A DNA stretch of 64,000 nucleotides from Mangrovimonas aestuarii (GTDB lineage Bacteria > Bacteroidota > Bacteroidia > Flavobacteriales > Flavobacteriaceae), in NCBI RefSeq assembly GCF_028767185.1, contig NZ_JARACK010000005.1, positions 1 to 64,000 of the forward strand, written 5' to 3'. The first letter of the stretch is position 1, and each line of letters starts with the position of its first letter. The notes below the pieces were generated by a model, which saw only the letters and a program-made list of their open reading frames with translations, was not told where the DNA came from and ran no database searches. Shown here piece by piece: positions 1 to 8,400 of this stretch. Position numbers and translations under genes: made by a program.

Positions 1-160
1 GAGAACATGACTCACCGTTGCAACACCGTTGCGAGAACATGACTCACCGTTGCAACACCGTTGCGAGAACATGACTCACCGTTGCAACACCGTTGCGAGA
101 ACATGACTCACCGTTGCAACACCGTTGCGAGAACATGACTCACCGTTGCAACACCGTTGA
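1..160. repeat. 32-bp tandem repeat array, five copies
   Basis: Five head-to-tail copies of a 32-bp unit begin at 1, 33, 65, 97 and 129. The unit starts GAGAACATGACTCACC and ends CAACACCGTTGC, and the copies are identical except that the last ends GA instead of GC. Each unit also holds the short internal repeat CACCGTTGCAA / CACCGTTGCGA. The array begins at the window edge, so the true copy number is unknown. A 32-bp period is not a multiple of three, so it is unlikely to encode a repeat protein. Copies touch each other with no spacers, so it is not a CRISPR array. Confidence 0.95.
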
Positions 161-187
161 TTTGACTACGTTCGTAGTCAAATCAAC
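156..187. repeat. Perfect 32-nt palindrome abutting the tandem array
   Basis: Arms of 15 bp (GTTGATTTGACTACG and its exact reverse complement) flank a 2-nt centre at 171-172. The left arm overlaps the last five bases of the final tandem repeat. No T tract follows, so it does not look like a terminator. It could be a protein-binding or recombination site. From 188 to 392 I see nothing recognisable before the next gene. Confidence 0.85.
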
Positions 188-392
188 TAGACTACACGGC
201 ATTTTGGTTACCATTGTATCTTTTTTGATAATGTTTGGAGATATTTCCCTAAAAACTGTTTCCAGTATCCGGGATTACAATTAAATTGAGCCTGTATTTA
301 ACAAATACATACTAACTATATGATTACATATGTATTCATAAAACAATAAAAAACACTAATTATACGTAAAACGTACGTTAATTTAACGCTAA

Positions 393-815
393 ATGGATTC
401 ACCAACATATATCTGCGAATACTGTCATAAAGAATTTGAACCCAAACGCAGACGCGTTCAAAAGTACTGTTCTGATAGTTGCCGTGTAAAAGCACATCAT
501 GCAAGAAAAAATAAAGAGGATAAGAAAAAGGAAAGTACTCCTACTCTATCTCCTCAAAAACAAAAAGTAGAACAAGTTACTTTAGCAGGGGTTGGTAATT
601 CGGCCTTTGGTACATTGGCCGCCGATGCAGCAAAACACATTTTTACAGCAGAAAAAAATAGACCTGCAACAAAAGGTGATCTTGCCGATCTAAAAAGTAC
701 AATTCTATCTAGATATCATTTAGTGAAAAACTTTCAACCTAGAAATGGCTCATACCCATATTTTGATATTGAGACAAATGAGGTTGTTTATTTGAATCCA
801 GGTTTAATCAAATAA
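393..815 (+). CDS. Small zinc-finger protein, function unknown
   Basis: This 140-aa protein has an N-terminal Cys4 zinc-binding module: a CxxC pair at about residues 8-11 (CEYC) and a CxxxC pair at about 26-30 (CSDSC). A Lys/Arg-rich linker (about 31-55) and an uncharacterised C-terminal half follow. The Cys pairs and basic linker suggest nucleic-acid binding, but this is inference. No signal peptide or membrane segment is visible. It stands alone on the plus strand, 140 bp upstream of the PLD-like gene, at the edge of the defence island. I do not recognise a named family. Confidence 0.6.
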   Translation: MDSPTYICEYCHKEFEPKRRRVQKYCSDSCRVKAHHARKNKEDKKKESTPTLSPQKQKVEQVTLAGVGNSAFGTLAADAAKHIFTAEKNRPATKGDLADLKSTILSRYHLVKNFQPRNGSYPYFDIETNEVVYLNPGLIK

Positions 816-955
816 TTGGCATGCTATGTACACCATATTAATGAAAACTTCCTTATTAGTATTTAAACTTCAATTATTGCGATTTTGACTAAAAATGTAG
901 TTTAGTTTATATTCACTATCTACCTTATAATTAATTAAAAATACAACCATCTATT

Positions 956-1834
956 ATGAGCAAATTCCTTACAGGTGAGAACTTAGATAATGCCATCTGT
1001 GATATTATTTGGAAAGCTGAGAGAACTCTATTAATTGTTTCACCATTTATTAAGTTAGACGATTATTTTAAAAAGCTATTCAATAATCACGAAAACAATC
1101 CCAAACTACATATTATTATTGTTTTTGGAAAAAACGAAAAAGCAGTTAGACGAAGTTTAAGCCGCGATGATTTTGACTTCTTTAAGAAATTTTTGAATGT
1201 CAGCATTATCTATGTACCAAATCTACATGCAAAATATTATGGTAACGAAAAACAAGGAGTAATAACTTCAATCAACCTATATGACTATTCCTTTAAGAAT
1301 AATATTGAATTTGGAGTATTTTCCGAACAAAGCCTTATGGACAAGTTTAAACAATCTCCAGATAATGACGCTTGGAATGAATGCATGGAAATTGCCCATG
1401 AAAATGAAGTGGTTTTTATAAAAAGACCTGTGTTCGAAAACAAAAAAGTAATTATCAACCTTGGTAAGAATTATGTTAAATCAGATGTTTTGTTTGATTC
1501 AACAAAAAAATTCTACGGGGTATTTAAAAGCAAAGGCAAAGAAGCACAAAAATTAAGCGACTTTCCTCAGGAATTACTTTTAGGAACAACTCCTGTAGAT
1601 CGACCTAAACGAGAAGTTGAAGAAAAGAAAAAGGAAAAAGCGCGCTTTTCAAAGTCAGGGTATTGTATAAGAACCGGAGTTGAGATACCATATAACCCAA
1701 ATCAACCCATGACGTATGAGTCTTGGAAAGTGTGGAACCAATTTGGTGACCCGGACTATCCTGAAAGTTTTTGTCATCAGACGGGAAGAAAATCACATGG
1801 AAAAACTTCAATGAGAAGACCTATAATGTATTAA
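956..1834 (+). CDS. PLD-like phosphodiesterase/nuclease family protein
   Basis: This 292-aa protein starts with a phospholipase D-like fold. The active-site signature HxK is at H91-x-K93 (NLHAKYY), followed about 14 residues later by the SxN element SINLYDYS (S105, N107). Only one HKD half-site is present, so if active it should work as a dimer, as in Nuc/BfiI-type nucleases. The C-terminal ~60 residues (SGYCIRTGVEIPYNPNQP ... FCHQTGRKS) resemble a zinc-ribbon tail in which several Cys positions have been replaced. Stand-alone PLD nucleases are frequent in defence islands, and this one converges on a CBASS operon. A nuclease is the likeliest role; the substrate is unknown. Confidence 0.65.
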   Translation: MSKFLTGENLDNAICDIIWKAERTLLIVSPFIKLDDYFKKLFNNHENNPKLHIIIVFGKNEKAVRRSLSRDDFDFFKKFLNVSIIYVPNLHAKYYGNEKQGVITSINLYDYSFKNNIEFGVFSEQSLMDKFKQSPDNDAWNECMEIAHENEVVFIKRPVFENKKVIINLGKNYVKSDVLFDSTKKFYGVFKSKGKEAQKLSDFPQELLLGTTPVDRPKREVEEKKKEKARFSKSGYCIRTGVEIPYNPNQPMTYESWKVWNQFGDPDYPESFCHQTGRKSHGKTSMRRPIMY

Positions 1835-1851
1835 TACTTTGTATTAGTCAT

Positions 1852-1890
1852 TAAAAACAAAACCAAGAGCAAGTCTTGGTTTTGTTTTTA
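1852..1890. terminator. Bidirectional rho-independent terminator
   Basis: A perfect 16-bp stem with a 7-nt loop (left arm 1852-1867, right arm 1875-1890) has A-rich and T-rich sides, so it can end transcripts from both directions. It lies between the convergent PLD gene (ends 1834) and the CBASS operon (ends 1943). Confidence 0.85.
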
Positions 1891-1942
1891 TAATATTATA
1901 CTGGAACTATAAGTTCTTTTATCTATAAATAATATGGAAGAC

Positions 1943-2599
1943 TTAGTCCTTTTTAGATTTATCAAGGTACTTTTCAATTTCCTCGTTAAAAGCTTCTAAA
2001 TCACTCCTCAACACTTCCTTATCAATCAAGTACAATTTCCTCAAATTGGTAAGATGTTTACGGTTACTGCATTTTCTTAATCTACGACCAGAACCACAAT
2101 AACAGTTTTGATGAACATTTAGCTTGCTGTTTTTATGAGCCAGCACAATAGCTCTTGCTGTGTTTATAGTGTTGTCGATATCTAAAATGTCTTTGTATGC
2201 TTCTATTATACCGTTACCCCCATGAGAATATTCATCGGAAAAATACTTCTTGTTAATTTCATAATATGAGTTGTTTTCAAAATATCTTACAGCTATTTCA
2301 TCAATAAATTGAAGTAACGTTTTAATAACAGTTTTCAACAATACCTGAGACTTAGCTCTTGTTGTAAAACAACAAGAGCCTGAATCAGGATAAATATGTC
2401 TATCCATTTTATGAGGTATCCTTCCATCGGTTTCATATACAGTTGGAAAAAAACTTGGATAAGGATCAAGCTCTATAAAAACATTGTAGCTATCTCCATC
2501 AGGCAATAACAACTCCCCCTCCAAAGTGTTATTTATTGATTTATATGATAACCCCTGATGCTTTTGAAGCACTTCTTCTATTTGAGCACTAATCTGCAT
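1943..2599 (-). CDS. E2-like (UBC-fold) CBASS protein with SEC-C zinc motif
   Basis: A 218-aa protein when started at the ATG at 2599. A longer frame opens at 2638, but it would add 13 residues deep inside the upstream gene. Residues 1-110 match the prokaryotic E2 family: a central beta-meander (DSYNVFIELDPYPSFFP) is followed by HIYPDSGSCCF, where C77 (or C76) sits at the catalytic Cys position of a ubiquitin-conjugating enzyme. Residues 166-182 carry a SEC-C motif (CYCGSG ... C ... H). In type II-short CBASS, an E2 without a separate E1 or JAB protease conjugates or primes the cognate CD-NTase. The start overlaps the CD-NTase gene by 11 bp, indicating translational coupling. The SEC-C tail may bind zinc or a partner protein. 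Confidence 0.8.
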   Translation of the reverse strand: MQISAQIEEVLQKHQGLSYKSINNTLEGELLLPDGDSYNVFIELDPYPSFFPTVYETDGRIPHKMDRHIYPDSGSCCFTTRAKSQVLLKTVIKTLLQFIDEIAVRYFENNSYYEINKKYFSDEYSHGGNGIIEAYKDILDIDNTINTARAIVLAHKNSKLNVHQNCYCGSGRRLRKCSNRKHLTNLRKLYLIDKEVLRSDLEAFNEEIEKYLDKSKKD

Positions 2600-3596
2600 A
2601 TGGTTTAGGTGTAATTTTAGCTGCAGCCATAGAAGCACCTAAAGCATGGCTTCTTACTGACTCATCCTTATTTTCTCCTTTAGGAAATCGTTCGCCAAAT
2701 TGCTTTGATCTTAAGATTTCAGAAGCCTTTTCATAGTTGTTTTCTTGGGAAGCTTTTTCGCAATCAATCTTTAAACTATTCAGAGCATTAAGAAAACCTG
2801 TCCTACGCGTATCACTATAATCTAAAAACACATCTTCGTTCTTTGGTGTTGTAGGCCTAAGGCATTTGAATCCGTTAGTTTTATTAAGTGCTGAATCTAT
2901 TGCTATAACCGTTTCTCTAAAGGCTTCATCAAGATTATCTGCATCTACATAATGAACAGTAGCTAAAATTGTCAATTCAAATCCACTTGGCAGTTTAAGT
3001 CCAGTATTATTGTTTTCCCTATAATTCTTCCACGCTTTTAAACATCTTACAATGGCCTCCAATCTGGGCTTAGTTCTTTTCTCCTCATTAAACCACTCAT
3101 AAAACGCCTTAGGATCACTAAGAAGCCAATCTTTAGACTTATGTGCTAGTTTTATTGTATCGTCTTGTTTATAGTAAATTGGCAGATCTATATGCCTACC
3201 ATCACTAAATACAACTCTAACACAAGTGGTCTTTCTTATTGGGTTTTTATTGCTATGATTTTCAACAGCTTTATAAACCCAATTATGCCAAGTATTAATA
3301 GGTTGCTTTTTATCTTCGCCATCTTTCTCAATAAAATAAACACCATAGTCCAAGTCATATTTTCTTAGAATATTGCCATCTGCATCATGCTCAACAATTG
3401 GATTAATAGCGGTATTCATTTCATATGATCCTTGACCATGGAACTTAGGCTGAATTTCATCAGATTTATTATCCTTAAACCATTTTCTGATTTTCTTCCT
3501 AATCTCTTTCCTGCTAGTAGCCAAGGATGCTTTACGACTACTATTTAATTTAATCTCCTTATCGAATTTGATAAATTCTTTATGTAATACTGCCAT
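2589..3596 (-). CDS. CBASS CD-NTase (cGAS/DncV-like nucleotidyltransferase)
   Basis: This 335-aa enzyme carries the CD-NTase signature: an activation-loop GS motif (HGQGSYEM, residues 53-60), the metal-binding pair D81-x-D83 (YDLDYGVYF) and the third acid at about D137 (HIDLPIYY). The family makes a cyclic di- or trinucleotide upon phage infection; which one cannot be read from the sequence. The C-terminal alpha-helical half (about 150-300) is typical of DncV-like members. The protein ends in KPYAD, the end an E2 partner would be expected to modify. It lies 2 bp after the Cap15-like gene and overlaps the E2 gene, so the effector, synthase and E2 form one operon. Confidence 0.88.
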   Translation of the reverse strand: MAVLHKEFIKFDKEIKLNSSRKASLATSRKEIRKKIRKWFKDNKSDEIQPKFHGQGSYEMNTAINPIVEHDADGNILRKYDLDYGVYFIEKDGEDKKQPINTWHNWVYKAVENHSNKNPIRKTTCVRVVFSDGRHIDLPIYYKQDDTIKLAHKSKDWLLSDPKAFYEWFNEEKRTKPRLEAIVRCLKAWKNYRENNNTGLKLPSGFELTILATVHYVDADNLDEAFRETVIAIDSALNKTNGFKCLRPTTPKNEDVFLDYSDTRRTGFLNALNSLKIDCEKASQENNYEKASEILRSKQFGERFPKGENKDESVRSHALGASMAAAKITPKPYAD

Positions 3597-3598
3597 TG

Positions 3599-4216
3599 TT
3601 AAAAGTCATGTTTTTTACTGTTACTAACCCATTTCAGATCCTTGAACTCCCCTTTGGTTTGAAAAGGAGCTCTATTCGTGTAATATCCACCAGAGAGCCG
3701 TTTTTCATCACCATCCTTAATGAACTTAACTACCTCAGTACCATAATGAGGAGGAAACCCTTGCTCATGGCTTCCTTCATTTAAATAGTTATAAATCATA
3801 TTAAAATGCTGATTATCATGGGTAGCTTCAACATACATGCCTTTATTTACAGAAGGAGATGATAAGCTACCATCAGCCTTTTTGGTAAAAGAGGTGATAT
3901 TTATTCTACTTCCTGTTTGAGCTACAATCTTTATATGATCCAATTCACCAGTTTGCAATAATCCATTTTCATCCAAATATTGATAGACGATCTTACCTTC
4001 GTATCGACCGGAAAAATCATCAAACCAAAACATCCAAGAAAAAGGCTTAATATTCCATAGATACTTAGTAATCACAACTATTACAAGAGTTAGAACACTA
4101 AAAACAGAAATTGATAAACCAAACGATTCTTTGGTTAAATAAATTAATACAAATGCAATTATAACCATACCTATTAACACATTAGGGTGGTAATATTTTA
4201 AGTAATCTTTCTCCAT
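3599..4216 (-). CDS. Cap15-like CBASS membrane effector (2TM + beta-barrel)
   Basis: This 205-aa protein has two closely spaced hydrophobic helices (about residues 12-28 and 34-52) followed by a beta-rich soluble domain starting at SGRYEGKI (about 69). This is the architecture of Cap15, whose small beta-barrel senses the cyclic nucleotide and whose two transmembrane helices disrupt the inner membrane to kill the infected cell. Its position just upstream of the CD-NTase (2-bp gap) is also typical of Cap15. Assignment rests on architecture and context. The closest alternative is another two-TM effector of the S-2TM type, which is less likely because of the C-terminal barrel. Confidence 0.75.
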   Translation of the reverse strand: MEKDYLKYYHPNVLIGMVIIAFVLIYLTKESFGLSISVFSVLTLVIVVITKYLWNIKPFSWMFWFDDFSGRYEGKIVYQYLDENGLLQTGELDHIKIVAQTGSRINITSFTKKADGSLSSPSVNKGMYVEATHDNQHFNMIYNYLNEGSHEQGFPPHYGTEVVKFIKDGDEKRLSGGYYTNRAPFQTKGEFKDLKWVSNSKKHDF

Positions 4217-4219
4217 ACT

Positions 4220-4450
4220 CTATCCTTTAGATTGTTTTGGGTCAATAGATTTCGGGTAAGTACGTTCTTCTTGAAAACCACCACTGTTTTTGTGGATTTT
4301 CAAAGAACCTCCTCCTTGGTTTAGAATAAATTCTTTTGCCGCCTTTATAGCCTCAGGCTTATTGGCGTCGATAATTTTAGAAGCGCGTTGCGCATTCTCC
4401 TGTTTGAGTTTGTACACACCATCGTCGTGTACTAAATGATAATTTTTCAT
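4220..4450 (-). CDS. DUF2188-family small protein leading the CBASS operon
   Basis: This 76-aa protein matches DUF2188: an N-terminal YHLVHDDGVYKLKQENA strand pair, an alanine-rich helix around 30-45 (EAIKAAKEFI), and a C-terminal GGGSLKIHKNSG ... ERTYP segment. DUF2188 proteins are small, soluble and functionally unassigned. It is the first gene of the CBASS transcript: its stop codon is 3 bp before the Cap15-like start, so it is co-transcribed. Whether it takes part in defence (for example as regulator or binding partner) or rides along cannot be decided from sequence. Confidence 0.75.
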   Translation of the reverse strand: MKNYHLVHDDGVYKLKQENAQRASKIIDANKPEAIKAAKEFILNQGGGSLKIHKNSGGFQEERTYPKSIDPKQSKG

Positions 4451-4610
4451 TATTATAATGGTATTAATTAATTACAACAGTGATTACGGACACTATCCAA
4501 TAAACCGTGAAAGAAATTCGGAATATTTTGTAGAGAAGATTCTAGTGTTATTTAACACCTACAAAATATGGAGCAGTATCCTTTACATTATACTACTCAC
4601 TTTGAATATA

Positions 4611-4646
4611 AAAAGCCCTTTCGAGGGACTGTTGGGACTTTTTTTA
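4611..4646 (+). terminator. Possible imperfect terminator hairpin
   Basis: AAAAAG-CCC at 4611 pairs with GGG-(A)-CTTTTT around 4635-4645, with one bulged A and a 15-nt loop, followed by a T tract. No convincing plus-strand gene precedes it. Tentative. Confidence 0.35.
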
Positions 4647-4847
4647 TGCCTAACTGTTAGTCAATCACCATTCCAAGATTGTTAAGACATTCTTAAAAGA
4701 GGCAAGATGTCATGCAGAATTATCAGAAATGGCGCAATAATAGATTAAAGGTTTTCTTACTTCGTTAAACTGTAATTTTGGGTGTTTTTTGAGGACTGTC
4801 ATAATTTCACATCATTATATATTTATATCTGATGCAATATTACAACA

Positions 4848-4880
4848 AAACTATGCAGCGTAATTGCATAGTTTATTTTT
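4848..4880 (+). terminator. Hairpin with 10-bp perfect stem and T tract
   Basis: AAACTATGCA (4848-4857) and TGCATAGTTT (4865-4874) pair perfectly around a 7-nt loop and are followed by ATTTTT, which gives a rho-independent terminator shape on the plus strand. No plus-strand gene is supported upstream, so it may mark the end of a lost gene or a small transcript. The whole stretch 4451-5498 otherwise holds only a doubtful small ORF and the structured element at 5223-5325. Confidence 0.5.
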
Positions 4881-4972
4881 CTACTAAAAAAGTAATAAAA
4901 CGGTATTGTAGAATGGATATATACACCACTGCATAAAGGTCAATAACTCTAGTAGACTAATTAGAGAAACTA

Positions 4973-5188
4973 TTATGATATAGCCTTGATTGTAAAAGGA
5001 CCACAAAGGATACTTCTCTGTAAACTTTGAAAAGGCAATGGATTGACTGAGTCCTTAATTTGATTAGGGCTATTAATAACATCAGTATTAAAAACTATGT
5101 TGCAATGATGGTCACCTGCTATGCTTAATAATGTACTATGCTGATTAGTATAGGTAGAGCTCTTATTTAATAATTTGATTTCTTTCAT
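4973..5188 (-). CDS. Doubtful small ORF in island spacer
   Basis: A 71-aa reading frame beginning MKEIKLLNKSS; a longer start exists at 5221 inside the GC-rich element. I recognise no family, signal peptide or domain. It contains two Cys and no strong repeats. It sits alone between the CBASS operon and hsdR, in a stretch with shifted base composition. It may be a remnant of an accessory gene or a chance ORF. Confidence 0.22.
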   Translation of the reverse strand: MKEIKLLNKSSTYTNQHSTLLSIAGDHHCNIVFNTDVINSPNQIKDSVNPLPFQSLQRSILCGPFTIKAIS

Positions 5189-5222
5189 TTTTCCTTGATG
5201 AAAAACGAAACAAAAAATCAAG

Positions 5223-5330
5223 ACGGGCCAAGGAAATTGCTACGCACCGCCCGCTTTAGGGACTTCATGCGTTGTGCTGTGCACCGCACTTTCGTCCCTT
5301 CTCGGGCTATTTCTGCGCCCCGTCGGGGGA
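5223..5330. other. GC-rich long imperfect stem-loop element
   Basis: A block of about 60% G+C in otherwise AT-rich DNA. Seven nested segments can pair in register: GACGGG 5223-5228 with CCCGTC 5320-5325; CGCA 5244 with TGCG 5315; GCCCG 5250 with CGGGC 5304; AGGGAC 5259 with GTCCCT 5295; TGCG 5269 with CGCA 5286; GTGC 5275 with GCAC 5282 around a TGT loop. Internal loops separate the segments. An alternative terminal hairpin CCCC/GGGG lies at 5319-5329. Such a structure suits a structured RNA or a folded single-strand recombination or REP-like site. I cannot find integron core sites at its ends. The class is unknown. Confidence 0.6.
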
Positions 5331-5498
5331 TAAATCTATAGTTATGACCATATAACTACTAATCAAAACCCAGCCGTTAATTAATTTCCACTTTAGAGGG
5401 CTATCACAGAAAGGGACAGGACTATTTATTTTAACCACTACATTTAACATAGATCCCTAAATATTGGCACTATGCTTATAAGCTTATAGTAGCTTATT

Positions 5499-8400
5499 CT
5501 AATTAGCCTGGTTAAAATCTTCTACAATTTTAAAAATAGCATCTGCCTGTTGAGTTGTGAACACACCGTCTATGCCCATGCTGTGATAATTTTTAAAAGG
5601 TGCTTCGTATAGTTTGCTTGGCTCTATCTTACCATTAGTGGTCAAGAATTTTTTAATGGTATCTAAAAACTGAATTTGAATCGCATTTAAGTGGTAGTCG
5701 TTAATGAATTGCGCAAAAGCAGCATCCACTTTTTCGGGGCTTAATCCCATTAAGGATATTACAAATTGGACAATATTAAATTGAGTGCCCAACTCCTTTT
5801 CAATAGCTTGTTTATCTATGCCATTATCGAAAAGCATGCTTTCCAGTGCCAACAGCTCCTCTTTGGTAATGGCCTCACCCTTACGAATACGATTTATGGT
5901 TATGTGGTTTTCATTTTCTCTAATGATCTTTTCCAAACGATGAAGATTGTTTTGGAATGGAGATCCATTATTATTCATCGATCCATTCACCATGTCTCCA
6001 TGCTTAATATCATCCTCAATAATATAATCCGCAAAATCGGTTGTTACGTATCTTTGGTCTACTGGATCGATATACTTTACCAACTCCCTGACTCCCTTTC
6101 TTAATTTTTCCAAGTGGGCGATTCCTTCAATCTTCCAAAAGTTTTCCTGTAAAGGCATTTTTATTAGCTCCTCTTTGGATTTAACTTCGGGCACTGAGGT
6201 TTTCTTCAATAATTTTTGAGAAGTAGTAGCCACCTTAGAAATAGGAACCATAAAACTATTTAAATAGTTTTCGGTGTTTGGGGTTTCAAGTCGTTTGGCA
6301 ATTAAATTATAAAGGAGTTTATCATAATATCGTGCCATATCTGTGTCTCCTTTTTGTGGTTTGACCAAAGGTGCCAACTTATCTTCAATTCGTTTGACAT
6401 CTCGTTTAGACAAATGGCTCCAAAGCTCTCTATTATCGTTACCAAACTCGTGAACGATCTGTAGATTCATTTTCACATCAAATCGTTCCAAATCCAAGGT
6501 TGCAATATCATTATGTAAACCATCCAATAATTCTGTTCTAAACAATTGCAATTGGTCGTTATCCTTAAATTGGTCACTTCTCAAGTATTCGGCAAGGCGA
6601 AGGCGTAAACCGAATATTATTTCAGTCAACCCTTTTTGAGAACTTGTTTCAATTCCCTCAGGATTTTCTTCAAAAAACTCGAAATTACCACATAGATCGA
6701 AAATCAAGAAATGTGTTTTATCCTCATCGGGGCCAAACAAATCTGGTCGTAAACGGGATCCTCTACCTATCATTTGCCAAAATTTAGTATAGGACTTCAC
6801 TTGTTTATAGAATACCAGATTCACACAACTTGGAGCGTCTATACCCGTATCCATCATATCTACAGAAATCGCTATTTGTGGTAAGCGGTCTTTTTCCTCA
6901 TCGCAAAAACGATTGATGAACTCTTTAGCTTTAGGTTCACTATGTGTGATAACTTTAACATAGTCGTTTCCAAACTGCTCTTTATCCAGTTCCATAAAGG
7001 TATCCTTCAAGAACTGGGCATGTTTTCTGTTTTTAGCGAAAATAATGGTTTTACCCAGTTCATCACCTCCTCGTTTTTTGATACCATGCTTTAAAATGAA
7101 ACGTAAGGTTTTAATAGCTGTAGGCTTGTTGAAAAGCCAGGTATTCATTTCTGAAGAGGAAATCCATTCATTACCTGTAGCTTCCTCCCCATCTAATATC
7201 TCTTCTTCAAACTGTTCCTTTTCTTCATCTGAAAGTTCACTATACTTAATACCTTCCCTCAAGAATTTTGTTGGAACCTCAATAGATTTATAGGGTACTA
7301 GATGCTTATTAGACACAGCTTCATCAAAGGTATAGGCATCTGTAGGTGATTTATCGGCTAAGCCAAACACATGGTATGTATTTTTATCAATACTATTTTT
7401 AGGGGTAGCTGTCAACCCTAGAAAGATCGCATCGAAATACTCAAAAATGGCCTGATACTTTTTGTAAATGGAGCGGTGTGCTTCATCAACAATAACAAGA
7501 TCAAAATGACCAACACCATAAAAACGAGCTTCACCATCACGGCTACCGTCTATTAACCCCATCATGGTTTTATAAGTAGAAAAGGCAATACGGGCATCGG
7601 GATTATCCTTTTCTTCCAATAAATTTACGCAAGCGTGTTCAGGCAAATGCTTTACGAAGTTTCGCTTTGCCTGATCTACCAAGCTTATTCGATCTGCCAA
7701 AAACAATATCCGTTTTGCCCAATTGCATTCCAACATTAATTTTGAAAATGCTATAGATGTTCTTGTTTTCCCTGTACCTGTAGCCAAAACCAACAAGGCC
7801 CCGCGATGGGTACCTATTAATTTCCCATTGCTTTTATCTGTTCCCGCTATATGCTCTGCAATACTTTTTATGGAACGCATTTGATAAATACGTCCAGCAA
7901 TAAAGTCATCTATGGGAGCAGTTCTAATATCCTGTCGATGTGAGCGACGAAACATTAAAGTCTGTAGTTCGGCTTTTGTATAAAAGCCATGTACTGGTCT
8001 GGATTGTTTATAAAACTGGTCGTCCCAAAGATAGATTTCGTAACCATTGCTATAATACATTACTGGGCGACGACCAAACATTTTCTCCAAACAGTCTGCA
8101 TACAACTGTGCTTGGTTTTCTCCTTTGGTAACACTTTCCATCGTTTTTTTAGCTTCAACCAAAGCCAAAGGCAGACCATCGTCATCCCATAGTACATAAT
8201 CTACAGAACCAAGACCTGAAGGGTTTGTGGAAATTGGCATATACTTAACTCCAAATTCCTTATCATTAACTCCCTGTAAATCCCAACCAGCCTCACGTAA
8301 GTTTATATCAATAATATACTTACGGGTTTCGTATTCATTTCGAGGATGTACCACCTCATCCTGAGCATTGGCGAGCTGCTTGTTTGTTTCAAAGGCTTGC

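Noticed and set aside
1-160. CRISPR array
   Set aside because: Repeats are directly adjacent with no unique spacers, and no cas genes are in the window.
93-284. 63-aa ORF over the tandem repeat and palindrome
   Set aside because: It is generated by the repeat, runs through a palindrome and has no protein-like pattern.
2600-2638. Longer N-terminus of the E2-like protein
   Set aside because: The extra 13 residues lie inside the CD-NTase coding region and do not fit the UBC fold; the ATG at 2599 gives a normal 11-bp overlap.
4458-4685. 75-aa plus-strand ORF opposite the CBASS operon start
   Set aside because: It crosses a terminator-like hairpin, has low-complexity hydrophobic sequence and shows no family.
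5223-5330. Integron attC site
   Set aside because: The fold is attC-like, but I cannot find the RYYYAAC/GTRRRY core pairs at the ends and no integron integrase is visible. Kept as an unknown structured element.
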